Below are positions 21,060 through 33,000 of a stretch of DNA of 64,000 nt, in pieces. How positions within the stretch are numbered: position 1 is the stretch's first letter; each line of letters begins with the position of its first letter. Source of the stretch: Tremella fuciformis (lineage: Eukaryota; Basidiomycota; Tremellomycetes; Tremellales; Tremellaceae); the NCBI GenBank assembly GCA_032768795.1, contig CP136490.1, forward strand, positions 4,154,001-4,218,000. The letters are read 5' to 3'. Both the position numbers and the translations under genes were made by a program. Under the pieces are notes generated by a model. That model was given only the letters and a program-made list of their open reading frames with translations. It ran no database searches and was not told the origin of the DNA.

Positions 21060-23700
21060 ATGGCGGCGGGACTTGCCTGTGAGTTTCCTCCACTATCTCC
21101 TGCTCCCCACGTCTCTCCCATGGACCACCCACAGATATATGACGGTGACTGACCCGTTCAGATGATCTGGTCCTCATCTTCTGGCGCATCATCATCAACA
21201 TCTTCTTCCGCGAGATCAGGTTGGTATATGCATGTCTGAACAGCGCAGCGCTCAATGGCAGACCGCGGGGCGCGTTCAATATCCCGCGCGAAGGGCCAGT
21301 GTTGTTCATCTGCGGGCCCCATGCGAACCAGTTCCTCGACCCCTTGCTCCTTTTCTCGGAGGTGCGGAAGGAAGCACATCGAAGAGTGGCCGTCCTGACC
21401 GCTGCCAAGGTAAGTGAAGCTCGCAAGAGTAGTAGGGAGACCTGACAAGCTCCAGAGTATGCAGAGGAAATTTATCGGAGCAGTGGCCAGATTGATGGAC
21501 AGCAGTATGTCTACCCGCAGATCTTTCAGGAAGTCCACTGAACGCTAGTACCGGTAGCGCGAGCAGCCGACGACGCAAAGGCTGGCGCAGGCCGCATCAT
21601 CCTGTCCGACAAAGATCCCCTCATTGTCACTGGTCTCAACACCAAGTTCACTTCGCAAGTCAAACCTCGCTGCTCGCTAGTTCTACCCAAATCTGCCGGC
21701 TATGCCTCAGCCTTGGTCGAGGAAATCATTTCGGACACCGAGATCAAGCTCAAATCCGAGTTTACTGTGCCAGGCAAGGACGGCAGTACGAATGTGAAGG
21801 CATCCGGCCGTGTCAGATCCGAGGCCGAAATTAAAGAGGGGCTCGAGTATAAGGTCCTGCCTCATGTCGAGCAGGATGCCACATATGGCGCTGTCTTCCA
21901 GCGCCTCAATGAAGGAGGAGCTATTGGTATATTCCCGGAGGGTTAGCTGAAACCGTTCATACAGTTGGGATTACCACTAATTCTCAGGCGGTTCACACGA
22001 TCGAACAGACTTCCTTCCCCTGAAAGCCGGGTTCTCTATCATGGCACTCGGCGCTATCGCCAACAATCCCGACCTCGACGTCAAGCTTGTCCCCGTTGGC
22101 CTGTCGTACTTTCACCCTCATAAGTTCCGCTCTCGAGCCGTCATCGAGTTTGGCCCTCCGATATCTGTTGACCCCGAATTCGTGGCCATGTACAAAGAGG
22201 GCGGACCCAAGAAGCGAGAAGCTTGCGGGAAGCTTCTTGAGCAAGTGCATGATGGTCTGCGGGCTGTCACGCTTCGAGGGCCGGACTGGGAGACCATGCA
22301 AGTGATCCAAGCCGCCCGTCGTTTATACCGTATTCCAGGACAGCACCTGACTCTGGGTCAAGTGGTCGAGCTCAGCAAGCGGTTCATGGAGGGCTACCTG
22401 CACTACCAGGACGAACCCCGAATCATCGAGTTGCGGCAACGAGTCATCGCATACAATCGTCTACTTCGGGACATGGGTATTGCCGATCATCAAGTCGAGC
22501 GCGCCTCGAATCGCAGCTTCAAATCCCTTCTGCTTCTCATCTATCGCACAGGTCTCCTGCTATGGTGGTCTATGCTAGCTCTGCCCGGAGTGATTTTGCA
22601 CGCGCCAGTTTTCATCCTGGCGAAAGTCATCAGTCATCAGAAAGCCAAAGGTGAGTTCTCCTTACCTCATTGACATATGTTGACGTCGTGCAGAAGCTTT
22701 GGCTGCCTCGACCGTCAAAATACAGGGTCGCGATGTTCTGGCTACGTGGAAAGTCCTCGTTTCTCTCGCGGTCACCCCGACTCTGTACATCATCTATACC
22801 ATCACCGCCACTGTTTTCGTTTATCGGCATGACCTGTTCCCAGAATGGCGACGTTACCTACCCCTCATCATGATGTGTTTCCTCCCTTCTCTAGGGTATT
22901 CCGCGTTAAAGTTTGGTGAGGCGGGCATGGACGTATTCAAGTGGGTAGTCATTCCGGTAGCAGCTCACTGTTGCTAATGTTACAGATCCCTGCGACCGTT
23001 GTTCCTCAGTCTCTGGCCAGGTAATCAGCGAGAAGTGGACAAGTTACGTCTCATGCGCGAAGCCCTGGCAAACGATATATCGGATGTGATTGGTGAGTCC
23101 CCACTTCTGGGTATCGAGGGGTGCTGACGAAGTCCAGATGAATTCGGTCCCAGACTATATGAGAACTTCGATCAAGCTCGGATACTGCCATCTGCCTCTG
23201 TTCCCCAGACTGGTCGCACACCCGGCATGTTTGTTCGCAAATCTCAAGCTGCCGACTCGTCTGTCCTCTCGCATCCCATGTCTTGGCTAGACGAGCGAAT
23301 CTTCGGGTGGTCACGAAGTGCGAGCGTCGGTCAAGTATGGGGAGGTACAAGGATGGACCGCAGCCGAAGCGAACCCAGCACGGCACCTGGCAGCCCAGAA
23401 GAGAGTGAAGACGAAGAGGAGGCCGACATCGATTACGACGATGTGAGTCGGAAGCACAGTTGAGTCATCGATGCTGATCTTCAGGTGCTGGCTATTATAG
23501 ATACACGGCGACCAGAAGCCTCGTCGCCAAAGAATAAGCGTCGTGGACTGAGAAGCTACTCGGATTTGTCGGCAGGAAAGCTTGGGACCGGTTCTCCTCG
23601 GACAGACGATGTGCCCCTCCCTCACCCTGATGACGAGGGGACGAATAGATTGACCATGAGGAAGAACACTGGTAAGAAGGGATCGGAGGGCGATGACTGA
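21060..23700 (+). CDS. SCT1: Glycerol-3-phosphate O-acyltransferase (GAT/SCT1 family)
   Basis: ER enzyme making lysophosphatidic acid from glycerol-3-phosphate (fungal members also use dihydroxyacetone phosphate), the first step of phospholipid and triacylglycerol synthesis. Spliced start: MAAGLAYDLVLIFWRIIINI, a membrane helix. Acyltransferase motif I is GPHANQFLDP (catalytic His/Asp). Motif III is FPEGGSHDRTDFLPLKAG; a later block is VKLVPVGLSYFHPHKFRSRA. Between motifs I and III is the long fungal insert with LNTKFTSQVKPR. Two or three further membrane helices (LLLLIYRTGLLLWWSMLALP, TPTLYIIYTITATVFVY, and RRYLPLIMMCFLPSL) follow. The tail is acidic and Ser-rich, typical of phosphoregulated Gat1/Gat2. 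About 800 aa, with several introns. SCT1 and GPT2 cannot be told apart here. Confidence 0.9.
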
Positions 23701-23855
23701 CAGGTGCGAAGTGTAACACCTTGTGCAGACCACATACAAACAAAATGACTTACACATTATGCATGAGGGTTTGATGTCGAAGCTGATAGACGCAGGTGGC
23801 CCATGTTCTCTGATGGCTTGGTGAAATATCATGTTGCATGTACCCTCATATGTAC

Positions 23856-25587
23856 TTATGCTGGCTTCGCTCCCAAGACCCTCAGCGTCCTGTCCATCCC
23901 ACTCAACACTACCTCGCTGCCCAGCTTGCCGAACCGCACGCCAGTCAAGACCCCGGCGTTGTCATCAAACTTCAGGAGCTCCTCCCAGGTCTTGTTCGCG
24001 TAGACGCGCAAGTCGGTTCCGGCCACAGCCAAGAACTGCGCCGACGGGTCAAAGTAGACCTCCGACACGGTGTTCTCCGCAGGTAGGTTCCAGCTCGAGA
24101 GAACCGACAGCTTGCGAAGGTCGATGATGTTCACGGTCGGATCGCTCGATGATGCGGTGGCGAGGTAGTAGCCGTTTTCGGAGAAGGACAAGCTCGTGAC
24201 TTCTGTCGAATGCGATGTGAGGGTTGCTGCGAGCGAAGAGGCATTCCGAACGTCCCAGACTCGAACCAGACCGTCTTTGGTGCCCGCGCCCGATAGGACT
24301 CCATCGGGATGAGATCCGAAGGAAGTGTACGAGAAAGACCCATCCACGCCCTCAAGGGCCGAGTACGTGGCAATCGACTTGGCCGTCGAGAGATCGTACA
24401 GCGACCATGTCGAATCAGTCGAAGCGGCACTGACGTAGGCTTTGGTTGGGTGTACTGCAAGGCCGGTGATATCGCCTTTGTGTCCAGTCAAAGACGCCGA
24501 CGCCGACCATTTGCCCTCCGAAGCTCCCCAGATCCGTACGGTCCTGTCCGCAGATGAGGACACCGCTACAGCATCGTCCACGAACGCCACGTGAGTCACC
24601 GCTTTGGTGTGACCCTTGAGCGTTCCGACCACTTTCGACGCCTCGACATCAAACACCTGCACAACCTTGTCTGGTCCGCCGGTGATGACCGTGTTCCCAT
24701 CGGATGCCAAGTCCAGTGCGGAAATACCGGCGGGCTTGGTCGCGTGGAGAGATGGGACATGGTTGATCTGAGTGTAGGATTTCAGCTGCTCGGCATTCGC
24801 GTAGCCGGCAGGAGGCTTCCGCTTTCTGCGGACAGATGACAAGCTGTACTGGTCAGCTCTGCCACAGCGGGCGGACTCATGCACGTACGCAGTGTTCGTC
24901 TCCACAATCTTCGCTTCGACTTCCGCTGGCAGTGTCCCTTCTGGCTGCATCTCTACATCCTCCGCAACCTCGGCCGCCGGGGGCGGCGCGAACCCGATTG
25001 TCTTCTGAATCGAAGCGAGTGCACTTGAAGATCAGCAGAAGATCAGCTTTGCAGACAACAGACCTACTCTCGCGCTTCATCTCTTTCCTTCATCAGTCTG
25101 GCGATCACCCTCGTCGCGGCATCTTCCCGGTACAAGGCATTGGCCAACTCCTGTCGCGAGCTCTGGTACGACTTTTTGATCTCCAGCGACTCCAGCATGA
25201 TAGAGTCATATTCGGACTGAAGAGCGGTCAACAAGGCTGGGATGGATGTTTGGTTTGCAGGACGAGGTGGAAGGGTCGAGGGTTCTAGCAGGTTGAGCTA
25301 TTGCGCGGCAGGACGGGCAAAAGACATACTGGCTTTTACGTCGATCAGATCCTCCTTGGTAAGAGCTTCTCCTGATATCGGGTCGGTTCCATTCTCCTCT
25401 ACAGCATCTCAGCATCTATTCAGGTTGAGCCGGAGAGATAACGCACCAATGTATCGTTCAATGAGAGCTTTTTCGTATACAGTTCCCGATTTTGAGACGA
25501 CCGGGACCACCGGCGTCGAGCCCGAGACTACGCTCATCAGCACGCTTTGTTAATTCAGCCAATCCACTCACTCGCGCAGAAAAACAT
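23856..25587 (-). CDS. PRP19: Pre-mRNA splicing factor and E3 ligase Prp19
   Basis: Core of the NineTeen Complex, which stabilises the activated spliceosome; a U-box ubiquitin ligase. Exon 1 is 16 nt (MFFCA plus one base) and joins across a short intron to give MFFCAISGSTPVVPVVSKSG, then TVYEKALIERYI, a U-box start. The next exons give the tetramerising coiled coil. The large last exon holds a seven-blade WD40 domain: HVPSLHATKPAGISALDLA, VVGTLKGHTKAVTHVAFV, DRTVRIWG, DGLVRVWD. It ends DRTLRVLGAKPA with TAA at 23856-23858. The start is fixed by the intact U-box after removing intron 1. It is divergent from a PRP2-like helicase, which acts in the same process. Confidence 0.93.
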
Positions 25588-25874
25588 GCTCGGCTCGGGA
25601 TGCGTATAGTGTACAGAGCTGTGGAGACCGTTGACACTGGCAAAAGCAAGTCCGTCTGGCCTTTCCTTATCAGAGCCCCTTGAATATTAACACGTGTGAT
25701 TCATCGCCGCCGTCTGTTGCAATGGCCTGTCTCGATGTCGAACGGTCACTTCGGCTTTGCTTGCACGACATACTCAACAGCCTTGCAGAGGCGCCAAAGG
25801 TATTGCCGGTGTGCTTGGGTGAGGCGCCAACATTGTGGCTGCTCGCAAAGACCCAGCACGCACCGCCTGTCGCC
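25588..25874. promoter_or_regulatory. Divergent promoter region PRP19/PRP2-like
   Basis: 287 bp separates the PRP19 ATG from the preferred helicase ATG at 25875. An in-frame upstream ATG at 25722 would shorten it to 134 bp. Two spliceosome-activation genes share this segment. Confidence 0.55.
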
Positions 25875-28800
25875 ATGGACCTCAAGACCTTCATTAGCGA
25901 CAATGTCGTGCGCGTGGGTGGCAAGACTTGCATGCTGGGTGACACAGCTAATGTATGCCAGATCCTCGGCTCCTCCGATAGCGCAACGGTCGACTATGTG
26001 CAATCCCTCGGTGAGCAGGACGCTCGTCGCAATAACTCTCGGCTGACTAGCCTTCCAGCCCTTTCCTCCAAAACGCCCAACGATCTGTATGCCGCCTTGC
26101 TTGGCACTGGCTTGTCTGACTCGCCCGAATCGCAGGCTTTCGCTGCACAAGTACATTCTCTTGTGCCCCGGAAATCAAAAACAAAGCCGGCGAAAGCAGC
26201 CCCAGCAGCTGCGGGCTCTCAGCGCTTCGCTTTGCTTTTGGAGGAGGCCGACGAGCCAAGCTCTTCAAAAAAAGACAAGAAGAAAAAAGGCAAGGAGAAG
26301 GAGCGAGACAGGGATGTGAACGCGGTCAAACTCAGCCGACACTCCAGGAAGAGAGATACCGAAGGCAATTGGGATGATGCACCGGAAGAAGAGCAGGACA
26401 TCAAGCGGGCTCGATTCGATTCGCCCCCCGCAAACGGGCGAGATGGACCGGATGGTCTACCCCCAGAGCCAGAAGAGACCGAGGAGGAAAGGGCAGAACG
26501 CGAACGTTTGGAGGATTTGGCAGAGAGAGACGCATTTGCCGAGCGGATGAAGGCAAAAGACCAGGATCGAACGAAAAAGCTTGTGACAGACAGATCATCC
26601 AAAACAGAATCTGGACTGGAGGCGAATCGAAGAGCTGCTCTCGCCGATGATAGAGAGGCTCGAGAAGCGGTCATCGACGACTTACGATTACGATCACGAC
26701 AGGAGTATCTGACGAAGCGAGAACAGCAGAGATTGGACCTGCTCAAAATGGAGATTGAGGATGAAAAGATATTGTTCCGAAATCAACAGCTGTCCAAGCG
26801 CGAGGTTGAGGCTTATGAGCGCAAGAAGGAGCTCATTAAGATCATGGAGGCGCGACAGAGGATCGACGATGGTACCGACGGTTATATGCTACCGGATGAC
26901 TATATCACTGAGCAGGGTCGACTGGACAGGAAGAAGAAACAGAACGCACTGTATCAGCGATACGAGGAAGGAAAGCCTGTGGAGGGACAGTTCACGACCG
27001 ATGTCGACCAATGGGAGGAGAGCCAACGATATCGGACGGACCTCAGACTTGGTGCGATGGACAAGGAAATCACAGAAGAGGCGTACGATTATGTTTTCGA
27101 CGAAAGCCAGGGCATTCAATTCCTCCAGGAGGGCAAGCTGGACGGGACCTTGACGGCCGAGGCTCAAGCCATGCTTGACCAAATCGCCGAAGCAGAGAAG
27201 AAGCAAATGAGCATCGAGCAGACTCGTCAGTCATTACCGATATACGAATTCAGGGACGAGCTGCTGGAAGCTATCGCCGAACATCAGGTCCTCGTGGTCG
27301 TGGCCGAGACGGGTTCGGGAAAGACGACTCAGCTACCCCAATACCTGCACGAAGCTGGATATACGAAGGGTGGGATGAAAGTCGGATGCACTCAGCCTCG
27401 TCGAGTTGCGGCCATGTCTGTGGCCGCTCGTGTCGCGGACGAAATGGGATGCCGGTTGGGACAAGAAGTTGGGTACTCGATTCGTTTCGAGGACATGACC
27501 AGCGACAAGACTGTTCTGAAGTACATGACGGACGGTATGCTCTTGCGAGAGTTTCTGACCGACCCGGAGCTTTCGACATACTCTGCTCTGATCATCGACG
27601 AGGCACACGAGCGAACTCTCAGCACCGACGTCTTGTTCGGCTTGGTCAAAGATATCGCGCGATTCCGTCCTGAACTTCGGCTACTGATTTCCAGTGCGAC
27701 GCTGAACGCGCAAAAGTTTGCCGCATTCTTTGACGACGCCCCCATCTTCGACGTGCCAGGTCGGCGGTTCCCCGTGGACATGTTTTACACGCAGCAACCC
27801 GAGGCCAACTACATTCATGCAGCCGTAACCACGATTCTTCAGATTCACACTACACAACCGAAAGGAGACATTCTGCTCTTCCTCACTGGTCAAGACGAGA
27901 TCGAGGCAACAGAGGAAAACCTTAAGGAGACGATGTACACACTGGGTGACAAGGTGCCAGAGCTCATCGTCGCTCCAATCTATGCCAATCTCCCAAGCGA
28001 AATGCAGGCCAAGATCTTCGAGCCCACACCTGAGGGTGCTCGCAAGGTGGTCTTGGCGACCAATATCGCTGAGACGTCCATCACCATTGATGGTGTTGTG
28101 TACGTTATCGATCCCGGCTTTGTCAAGCAGAACAACTACAATCCGAAGACTGGCATGTCTTCCTTGGTGGTCGAACCTATCTCGCGAGCGTCGGCGCAAC
28201 AAAGAGCAGGTCGGGCTGGTCGAGTGGGTCCCGGCAAGGCATTCAGACTGTACACCAAATGGGCTTTCAGAAATGAGCTGCTCCAAGACACTATTCCGGA
28301 GATTCAGCGGACCAACCTCGCCAACGTCGTTCTTATGCTCAAGTCGTTGGGGATCAACGATGTTCTCAACTTTGACTTCCTCGACAAACCGCCTGCCGAA
28401 ACCATCATTCGATCATTCGAGCTGCTTTACGCCCTTGGGGCTTTGAACCACAAGGGCGAATTGACGAGGCTCGGACGGAGGATGGCGGAGTTCCCGGTCG
28501 ATCCGATGCTGAGCAAAGCCATCATCAATTCCGAGAACTACAAGTGCACCCACGAAGTCCTCACTATCATTTCGATGCTGCAAGAGTCGGGCTCGCTCTT
28601 GTACCGACCGAAGGACAAGCGTATGCACGCTGACAAGGCGCACAAGAACTTCATCAAGCCAGGTGGTGATCACTTTACCCTTCTCAACATTTTTGAGCAA
28701 TGGGCGGAAGCAAACTACTCCCAGCAATGGTGCTACGAGAATTTTATCCAGTACAAGAGCCTGGTGAGGGTTAGGGATATCCGGGATCAGCTGGCTGGAC

Positions 28801-29240
28801 TGTGCGAGCGGGTGGAAGTGGTGATCGAGAGCGCGCCGAACGAAGTCGTGCCCGTACAGAAGGCCATTACCGCTGGCTACTTCTATAATACGGCAAGTCT
28901 CGGTCGTTCAGCAACGAGACATTCAGCTGATCTGCAGGCTCGCATCGACAAGGGCGGCGGCTATCGGACGACCAAGAACAACCACACAGTCTATGTCCAC
29001 CCCTCGTCGTGCCTCATTGGCATGCAACCCCCTCCTCGATTCATTCTGTACTACGAGCTCGTCCTCACTTCGAAAGAGTACATGCGGCAGTGTATGCCCA
29101 TCGAGGGGACGTGGTTGTCCGAACTGGCGCCGCACTACTTCAATAAAGCCGAGGTGGAGACAATGATGGGCAGCGCAGGCAAGGTCAAGATGCCCAAGGC
29201 GGTCGAGCAGCCAAAAGTCGGGCCTGTACAGGTAGCGTAG
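25875..29240 (+). CDS. PRP2: DEAH-box splicing helicase, Prp2/DHX16-like
   Basis: RNA-dependent ATPase that remodels the activated spliceosome before the first splicing step. The preferred start MDLKTFISDNVV at 25875 matches the short folded N-terminus expected of the family (followed by LYAALLGTG and QAFAAQVHSLVPRK); ATG 25722 is in frame but adds unrelated residues. A 48-nt in-frame segment (26011-26058, GTGAGC to CCAG, with CTGAC) is probably an intron that happens to be open. A charged Lys/Glu/Arg region leads to the helicase core: GETGSGKTTQLPQ (near residue 475), DEAHERTLSTD (near 575), SAT, TNIAETSITIDGV, QQRAGRAGRVGPG. The helicase-associated and OB-like C-terminal domains follow (PVDPMLSKAI, NHTVYVHPSS). 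PRP2 is preferred over PRP22/PRP16 from the N-terminus and length of about 1,100 aa. Confidence 0.88.
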   Translation: MDLKTFISDNVVRVGGKTCMLGDTANVCQILGSSDSATVDYVQSLGEQDARRNNSRLTSLPALSSKTPNDLYAALLGTGLSDSPESQAFAAQVHSLVPRKSKTKPAKAAPAAAGSQRFALLLEEADEPSSSKKDKKKKGKEKERDRDVNAVKLSRHSRKRDTEGNWDDAPEEEQDIKRARFDSPPANGRDGPDGLPPEPEETEEERAERERLEDLAERDAFAERMKAKDQDRTKKLVTDRSSKTESGLEANRRAALADDREAREAVIDDLRLRSRQEYLTKREQQRLDLLKMEIEDEKILFRNQQLSKREVEAYERKKELIKIMEARQRIDDGTDGYMLPDDYITEQGRLDRKKKQNALYQRYEEGKPVEGQFTTDVDQWEESQRYRTDLRLGAMDKEITEEAYDYVFDESQGIQFLQEGKLDGTLTAEAQAMLDQIAEAEKKQMSIEQTRQSLPIYEFRDELLEAIAEHQVLVVVAETGSGKTTQLPQYLHEAGYTKGGMKVGCTQPRRVAAMSVAARVADEMGCRLGQEVGYSIRFEDMTSDKTVLKYMTDGMLLREFLTDPELSTYSALIIDEAHERTLSTDVLFGLVKDIARFRPELRLLISSATLNAQKFAAFFDDAPIFDVPGRRFPVDMFYTQQPEANYIHAAVTTILQIHTTQPKGDILLFLTGQDEIEATEENLKETMYTLGDKVPELIVAPIYANLPSEMQAKIFEPTPEGARKVVLATNIAETSITIDGVVYVIDPGFVKQNNYNPKTGMSSLVVEPISRASAQQRAGRAGRVGPGKAFRLYTKWAFRNELLQDTIPEIQRTNLANVVLMLKSLGINDVLNFDFLDKPPAETIIRSFELLYALGALNHKGELTRLGRRMAEFPVDPMLSKAIINSENYKCTHEVLTIISMLQESGSLLYRPKDKRMHADKAHKNFIKPGGDHFTLLNIFEQWAEANYSQQWCYENFIQYKSLVRVRDIRDQLAGLCERVEVVIESAPNEVVPVQKAITAGYFYNTASLGRSATRHSADLQARIDKGGGYRTTKNNHTVYVHPSSCLIGMQPPPRFILYYELVLTSKEYMRQCMPIEGTWLSELAPHYFNKAEVETMMGSAGKVKMPKAVEQPKVGPVQVA

Positions 29241-29399
29241 TTGGGAACATTGGGGCCTTTTGGGACGGGTGGAAATGTACCATTGCATGGGTCAATCAAC
29301 ATCTTGCATACAATGTATCTTCGCACTCTTTGTCCTTCTGCCACCCTCTGCTGCTGCTTCTGCTTTTCTCTCTATCGGATCCTGCATGGTCGCCCGCAT

Positions 29400-29751
29400 C
29401 TACTGCTTGTCTTGAATCGGGACGTCCTTGCCGGTGACCTGCAGTCAGACGCCCGGTCCCCCGTTACAATGCACCTGGCTCACCTTTTTGAACACATTCC
29501 GGATCCCGTCCGAGATCTTCTCGGTGGTCGAGCCCGACTGCTTGTGCCCCGCCTTGGTAAGCAGCTGATCGACGCCCTTGTCTATCCCGTCAGCCCACCC
29601 ATTCCTCGTGATCTGCATTCCACTCACCAAGGGCGTCCTGCTGGCCGGTGGTCTGGCCCGCCGCGCCCGCCGCGCCGGGGTTGGCGAGCGTGTCGCCAGC
29701 AGCGGCCGTGTTGGTCGGAGCGGGGGCGGTGGTCTCTGCAGGAGCGGACAT
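29400..29751 (-). CDS. Small unnamed fungal protein, about 86 aa
   Basis: Three small exons. Exon 1 from ATG 29751 is Ala/Thr-rich (MSAPAETTAPAPTNTAAAG). After a 46-nt intron (donor GTGAGTGG) comes DKGVDQLLTKAGHKQSGSTT and EKISDGIRNVFKK. After a second intron (CTGACTGCAG) comes VTGKDVPIQDKQ and a stop at 29400-29402. The charged, helical, Gly-poor central part with DKG..LL.K.GH and KISDGIR resembles small soluble proteins found across fungi, often induced by stress, but I cannot name the family with confidence. No signal peptide or membrane helix. It converges with the helicase (159 bp) and is tail-facing with PMS1 on the same strand upstream. Confidence 0.62.
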
Positions 29752-30033
29752 CTTTGGTGTGTGGTCTGGTGCTCGCGATGATTGACAGTGAGTGTTGTTC
29801 TGATGAAGAGAGGAGGTGGCGAGAGAGGGTCTGGTGGTTATATACTTGAGAGGTGGCGATAGAGGCCAAGGGGCGGCGCGCCAAGACCCGAACGGGGAAC
29901 AAGGAGAAGATTATGACGCCATAGCGGATCTCATTCTCGGACTAAAAGATAGCGCCGTCCTCTGTTCTTCCCCGGCTCGTCAGCTCTGCAGAGAACAACC
30001 TAGATGCATAGGATAGAATAGGATGGCGCGATA

Positions 30034-33000
30034 TCACCCCACACGTGCTGCCGACCAGCTGGCCCAATCGATTCGTGCTTCGTCCTTGCTCGACTTGGTC
30101 GGCTCCACTTTGACCATGTGTCGCATGGTCGGCCGGCCGTGAGGACAATTCTACCGAATCAGCTTTACGAATCTAAGCCGGACGACGACACCCACCCATG
30201 GCTGGTCGATGGTGCCCATGTTGCGTAACAGCTGGGTCATCTGCGGCTTGTTGAGCGCTTTGCCGATCATCACGCTTTTGCGGCATGCGCGCATGGCGAA
30301 CATCGCTCGCGCTTTGGTGCACCGAGCAGATGGCCCCGCGCCTTCTGAAAGCAGATGCAGCAGTTGTTCCAGATCTGCTGTTAGCTGCAAGCCAAACATC
30401 GCATATCGAGACAGACCTTTAATGTCGAACGTCGTCTCCTTGCTGACAGGCATGGCCGTCAAGAGCACACGCTCACCCCGGCCGGGCAAGGCATCATCGT
30501 TGACTTTGACCTCGAAGCCATTTGACCGAAGCACCTCCAGATTCTCAATTGCCGTAATCTCATCGCCAGCTGTCAGCTGCACAGGGCGCGGCCTACTATC
30601 AGCAAACCTGACGGATCTGCGAGCAGACTCACTTGATCAATGTCTGCGCCTTGATGACAGTCGTTCTCTGCAGAGTTTCAAAGTTGAACTTCTCATCCGA
30701 GGCATGCTGATCCACGATAAAAAGATCGTCAGATGATGTCGATTCGCCCGGTCGCACGCGCAATCGAGCTATGATGAAACCCTTGTTGAATTGGCCGAGA
30801 ACTTCCATTTGATCAAAGTCGACTTTACTGATGACTCTATTGAGCGCCGCTTCCGCCGACGCAGCATCCCGGTTCTGGAAACCGGCGGCCGAACTGATGC
30901 TACCGTTGCGTAGGGTGGTGAAAGCGTCTGTGGAGCTCGACGTTTGTGAGAGCCTTTTTCTACGAGCGACGTAACGAGCGCGCAGTCGAGAGAGTTTGAA
31001 GGTATGCGATACTTCGCCAGATATAGCAGAGGACGATATCTCTGACCGAAAGCCACTCGAGGACGAACGCATAGGTGCTCGTACCGTCCTTGGCCCCTCG
31101 TCCGATCCGAGCTCGCTGGACGCAGGGATCGGAGCGGGTTCAGGCAAATCCTCTTGTCCAGATTCGGTTGCAGTATCATCGTTGCCCTCGTCCGCGAAGA
31201 TTGGCCCGCTAATGTGCCTGCCCGTTCTCGACAAGCCGTTGTCCAAGGAATGCAACATCTGGCGGTTTTGATCCGCCCCATGGGAGCCGGCTGAAACGAC
31301 GAACATAGGCTCATCATCGGAAGCGTGACCATCTTCTTGATCGCCGGGCGTCTCTGATTGCGATGCTTGCACTTGGACCACCTCATCGTCGCTCTCGAGG
31401 TCGTCAACGGGCACAGCGGTCCCTTGACTAGCATAACCGGCCAGTTTTTGGCGCAATTTCGCTCGAGAGCTTGTCGTTTGTGGCCCCGGCCCCGCAAAAG
31501 CTTGAACCCTCTTAGACTTTCGATCCGGTGACCAGACTGCCTGGGAAGTCTGCAGCGTGCGCACAACGCGTTTCGACGGAGGCGAGGCACCTGAAGACTG
31601 GGGACTTGTCCGCTTGGCGGGAGTCGGAGGCTGACTGAGCTCGGATTCGCCATCTTCTTCTTCATCAAGGACGATCTGCTGCGCAGACGGAGCGCGACTG
31701 CTCTGACCGGGCTCGGGGCTGACGGAGACACCATGTGTCTTCGTATTCGTCTCTTGGACGAGGACAGCAGAGTCGACCCCGTCATCATCCTCATTCAGAT
31801 CGTCTTCGCTTCCCACCTCTACATCCGTTTCCAGGTCCGAGGCTTGTTTCGCAGTGGTAACAAGTAGAGACTGCTTGATGGCCTTGACAGAATGGCTAGC
31901 ACCGGACACAGCGTACGAAGACCGACTCGGTTGCCAGAACTCCTCGAGAGCCGTCTGAGGTATCAGCCGCTCTGCAACGTATTCCAGATCGGTAGCTTAC
32001 CCGAAGGGACTCGATAAGTTGACCCTCAGAATGCAGAAAAATGATCCGCTTGTCAGGAGAGACGTTCACGTCCACACTTGTGCGAGGAATGATGAAGTCT
32101 AGGACCACAACAGGGAGTTGATGCGTGTTAAAAGACCTGTAGACTTCGTTGATGGCACGGGCCACCTGATGCTTAGCCACGGATTCCCTGCACAGCAACG
32201 TGAAATACCTTTGGCAGATCACATGGCCGGCCATTGACGTAGAAGTACTGTCTGTCGGGCGAGGATCTGCCTTTTCCCCACTGAGCCGTTGACACTAGGC
32301 CCGCAACCCTAACGCTTTGGGTACTGATACTCAATGCAGCTCCGACATTCGAAGGGAACATACCTCTCTCCCAGGCCCTCTCGTTTCGCCATGACCCGGT
32401 CAACCTCCACGTCGATATCCAACTGGACGTCCATTACCCCTTCTAGCGCCTTTGGACCCCATACACTCGTGACGGCACTTCGTAGGTAGCCGCGTCCATC
32501 AGTGATGAGGACCGTGTTTCGTTTGCTGCAGAGTCAAACAAGTTATGGCTGGGCTCGAGCCGGCTCACTTTGCCTTGCCCGCTTGCAGATGTTCAACCTT
32601 TAGCCGAACTCCGGGTCGATCCCGTGTGGAGGCTGCAGAGGGTACCAGGGCGTACGCCGTGAGGAGAGATAGCGCCTTGGTGTACTCGCGCTTGGCAGTC
32701 CGTTCAAACTCCTTCCTGCGTACAGGCAATGGCTCGAAGAGGCCAGTGATGGCGACAGTCGTCCCTCTCTGCGGGTCAGGTCCCTGTGCAGACAGGTAGG
32801 CATGGCTTACTGGGCGCGCGACGCGACCGGTAGAGTCTAAGACTGCCCCATCGCGACTGAGCTTGATGATAGCTCCCATCGGCGCCGTCTGCTTGGTCGC
32901 GGTCGTGATTATCACACTCTCGCTCAAGGCACATAGAGCCGACAGGGCCTCGCCTCGAAAGCCAAATGTCTGCACCAGCGGCAAGGCATCCAGGTCAGGC

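Noticed and set aside
25722..25874. Upstream in-frame start of the PRP2-like helicase
   Set aside because: The extra 51 residues precede the expected family N-terminus MDLKTFISDN; kept as a possible alternative only.
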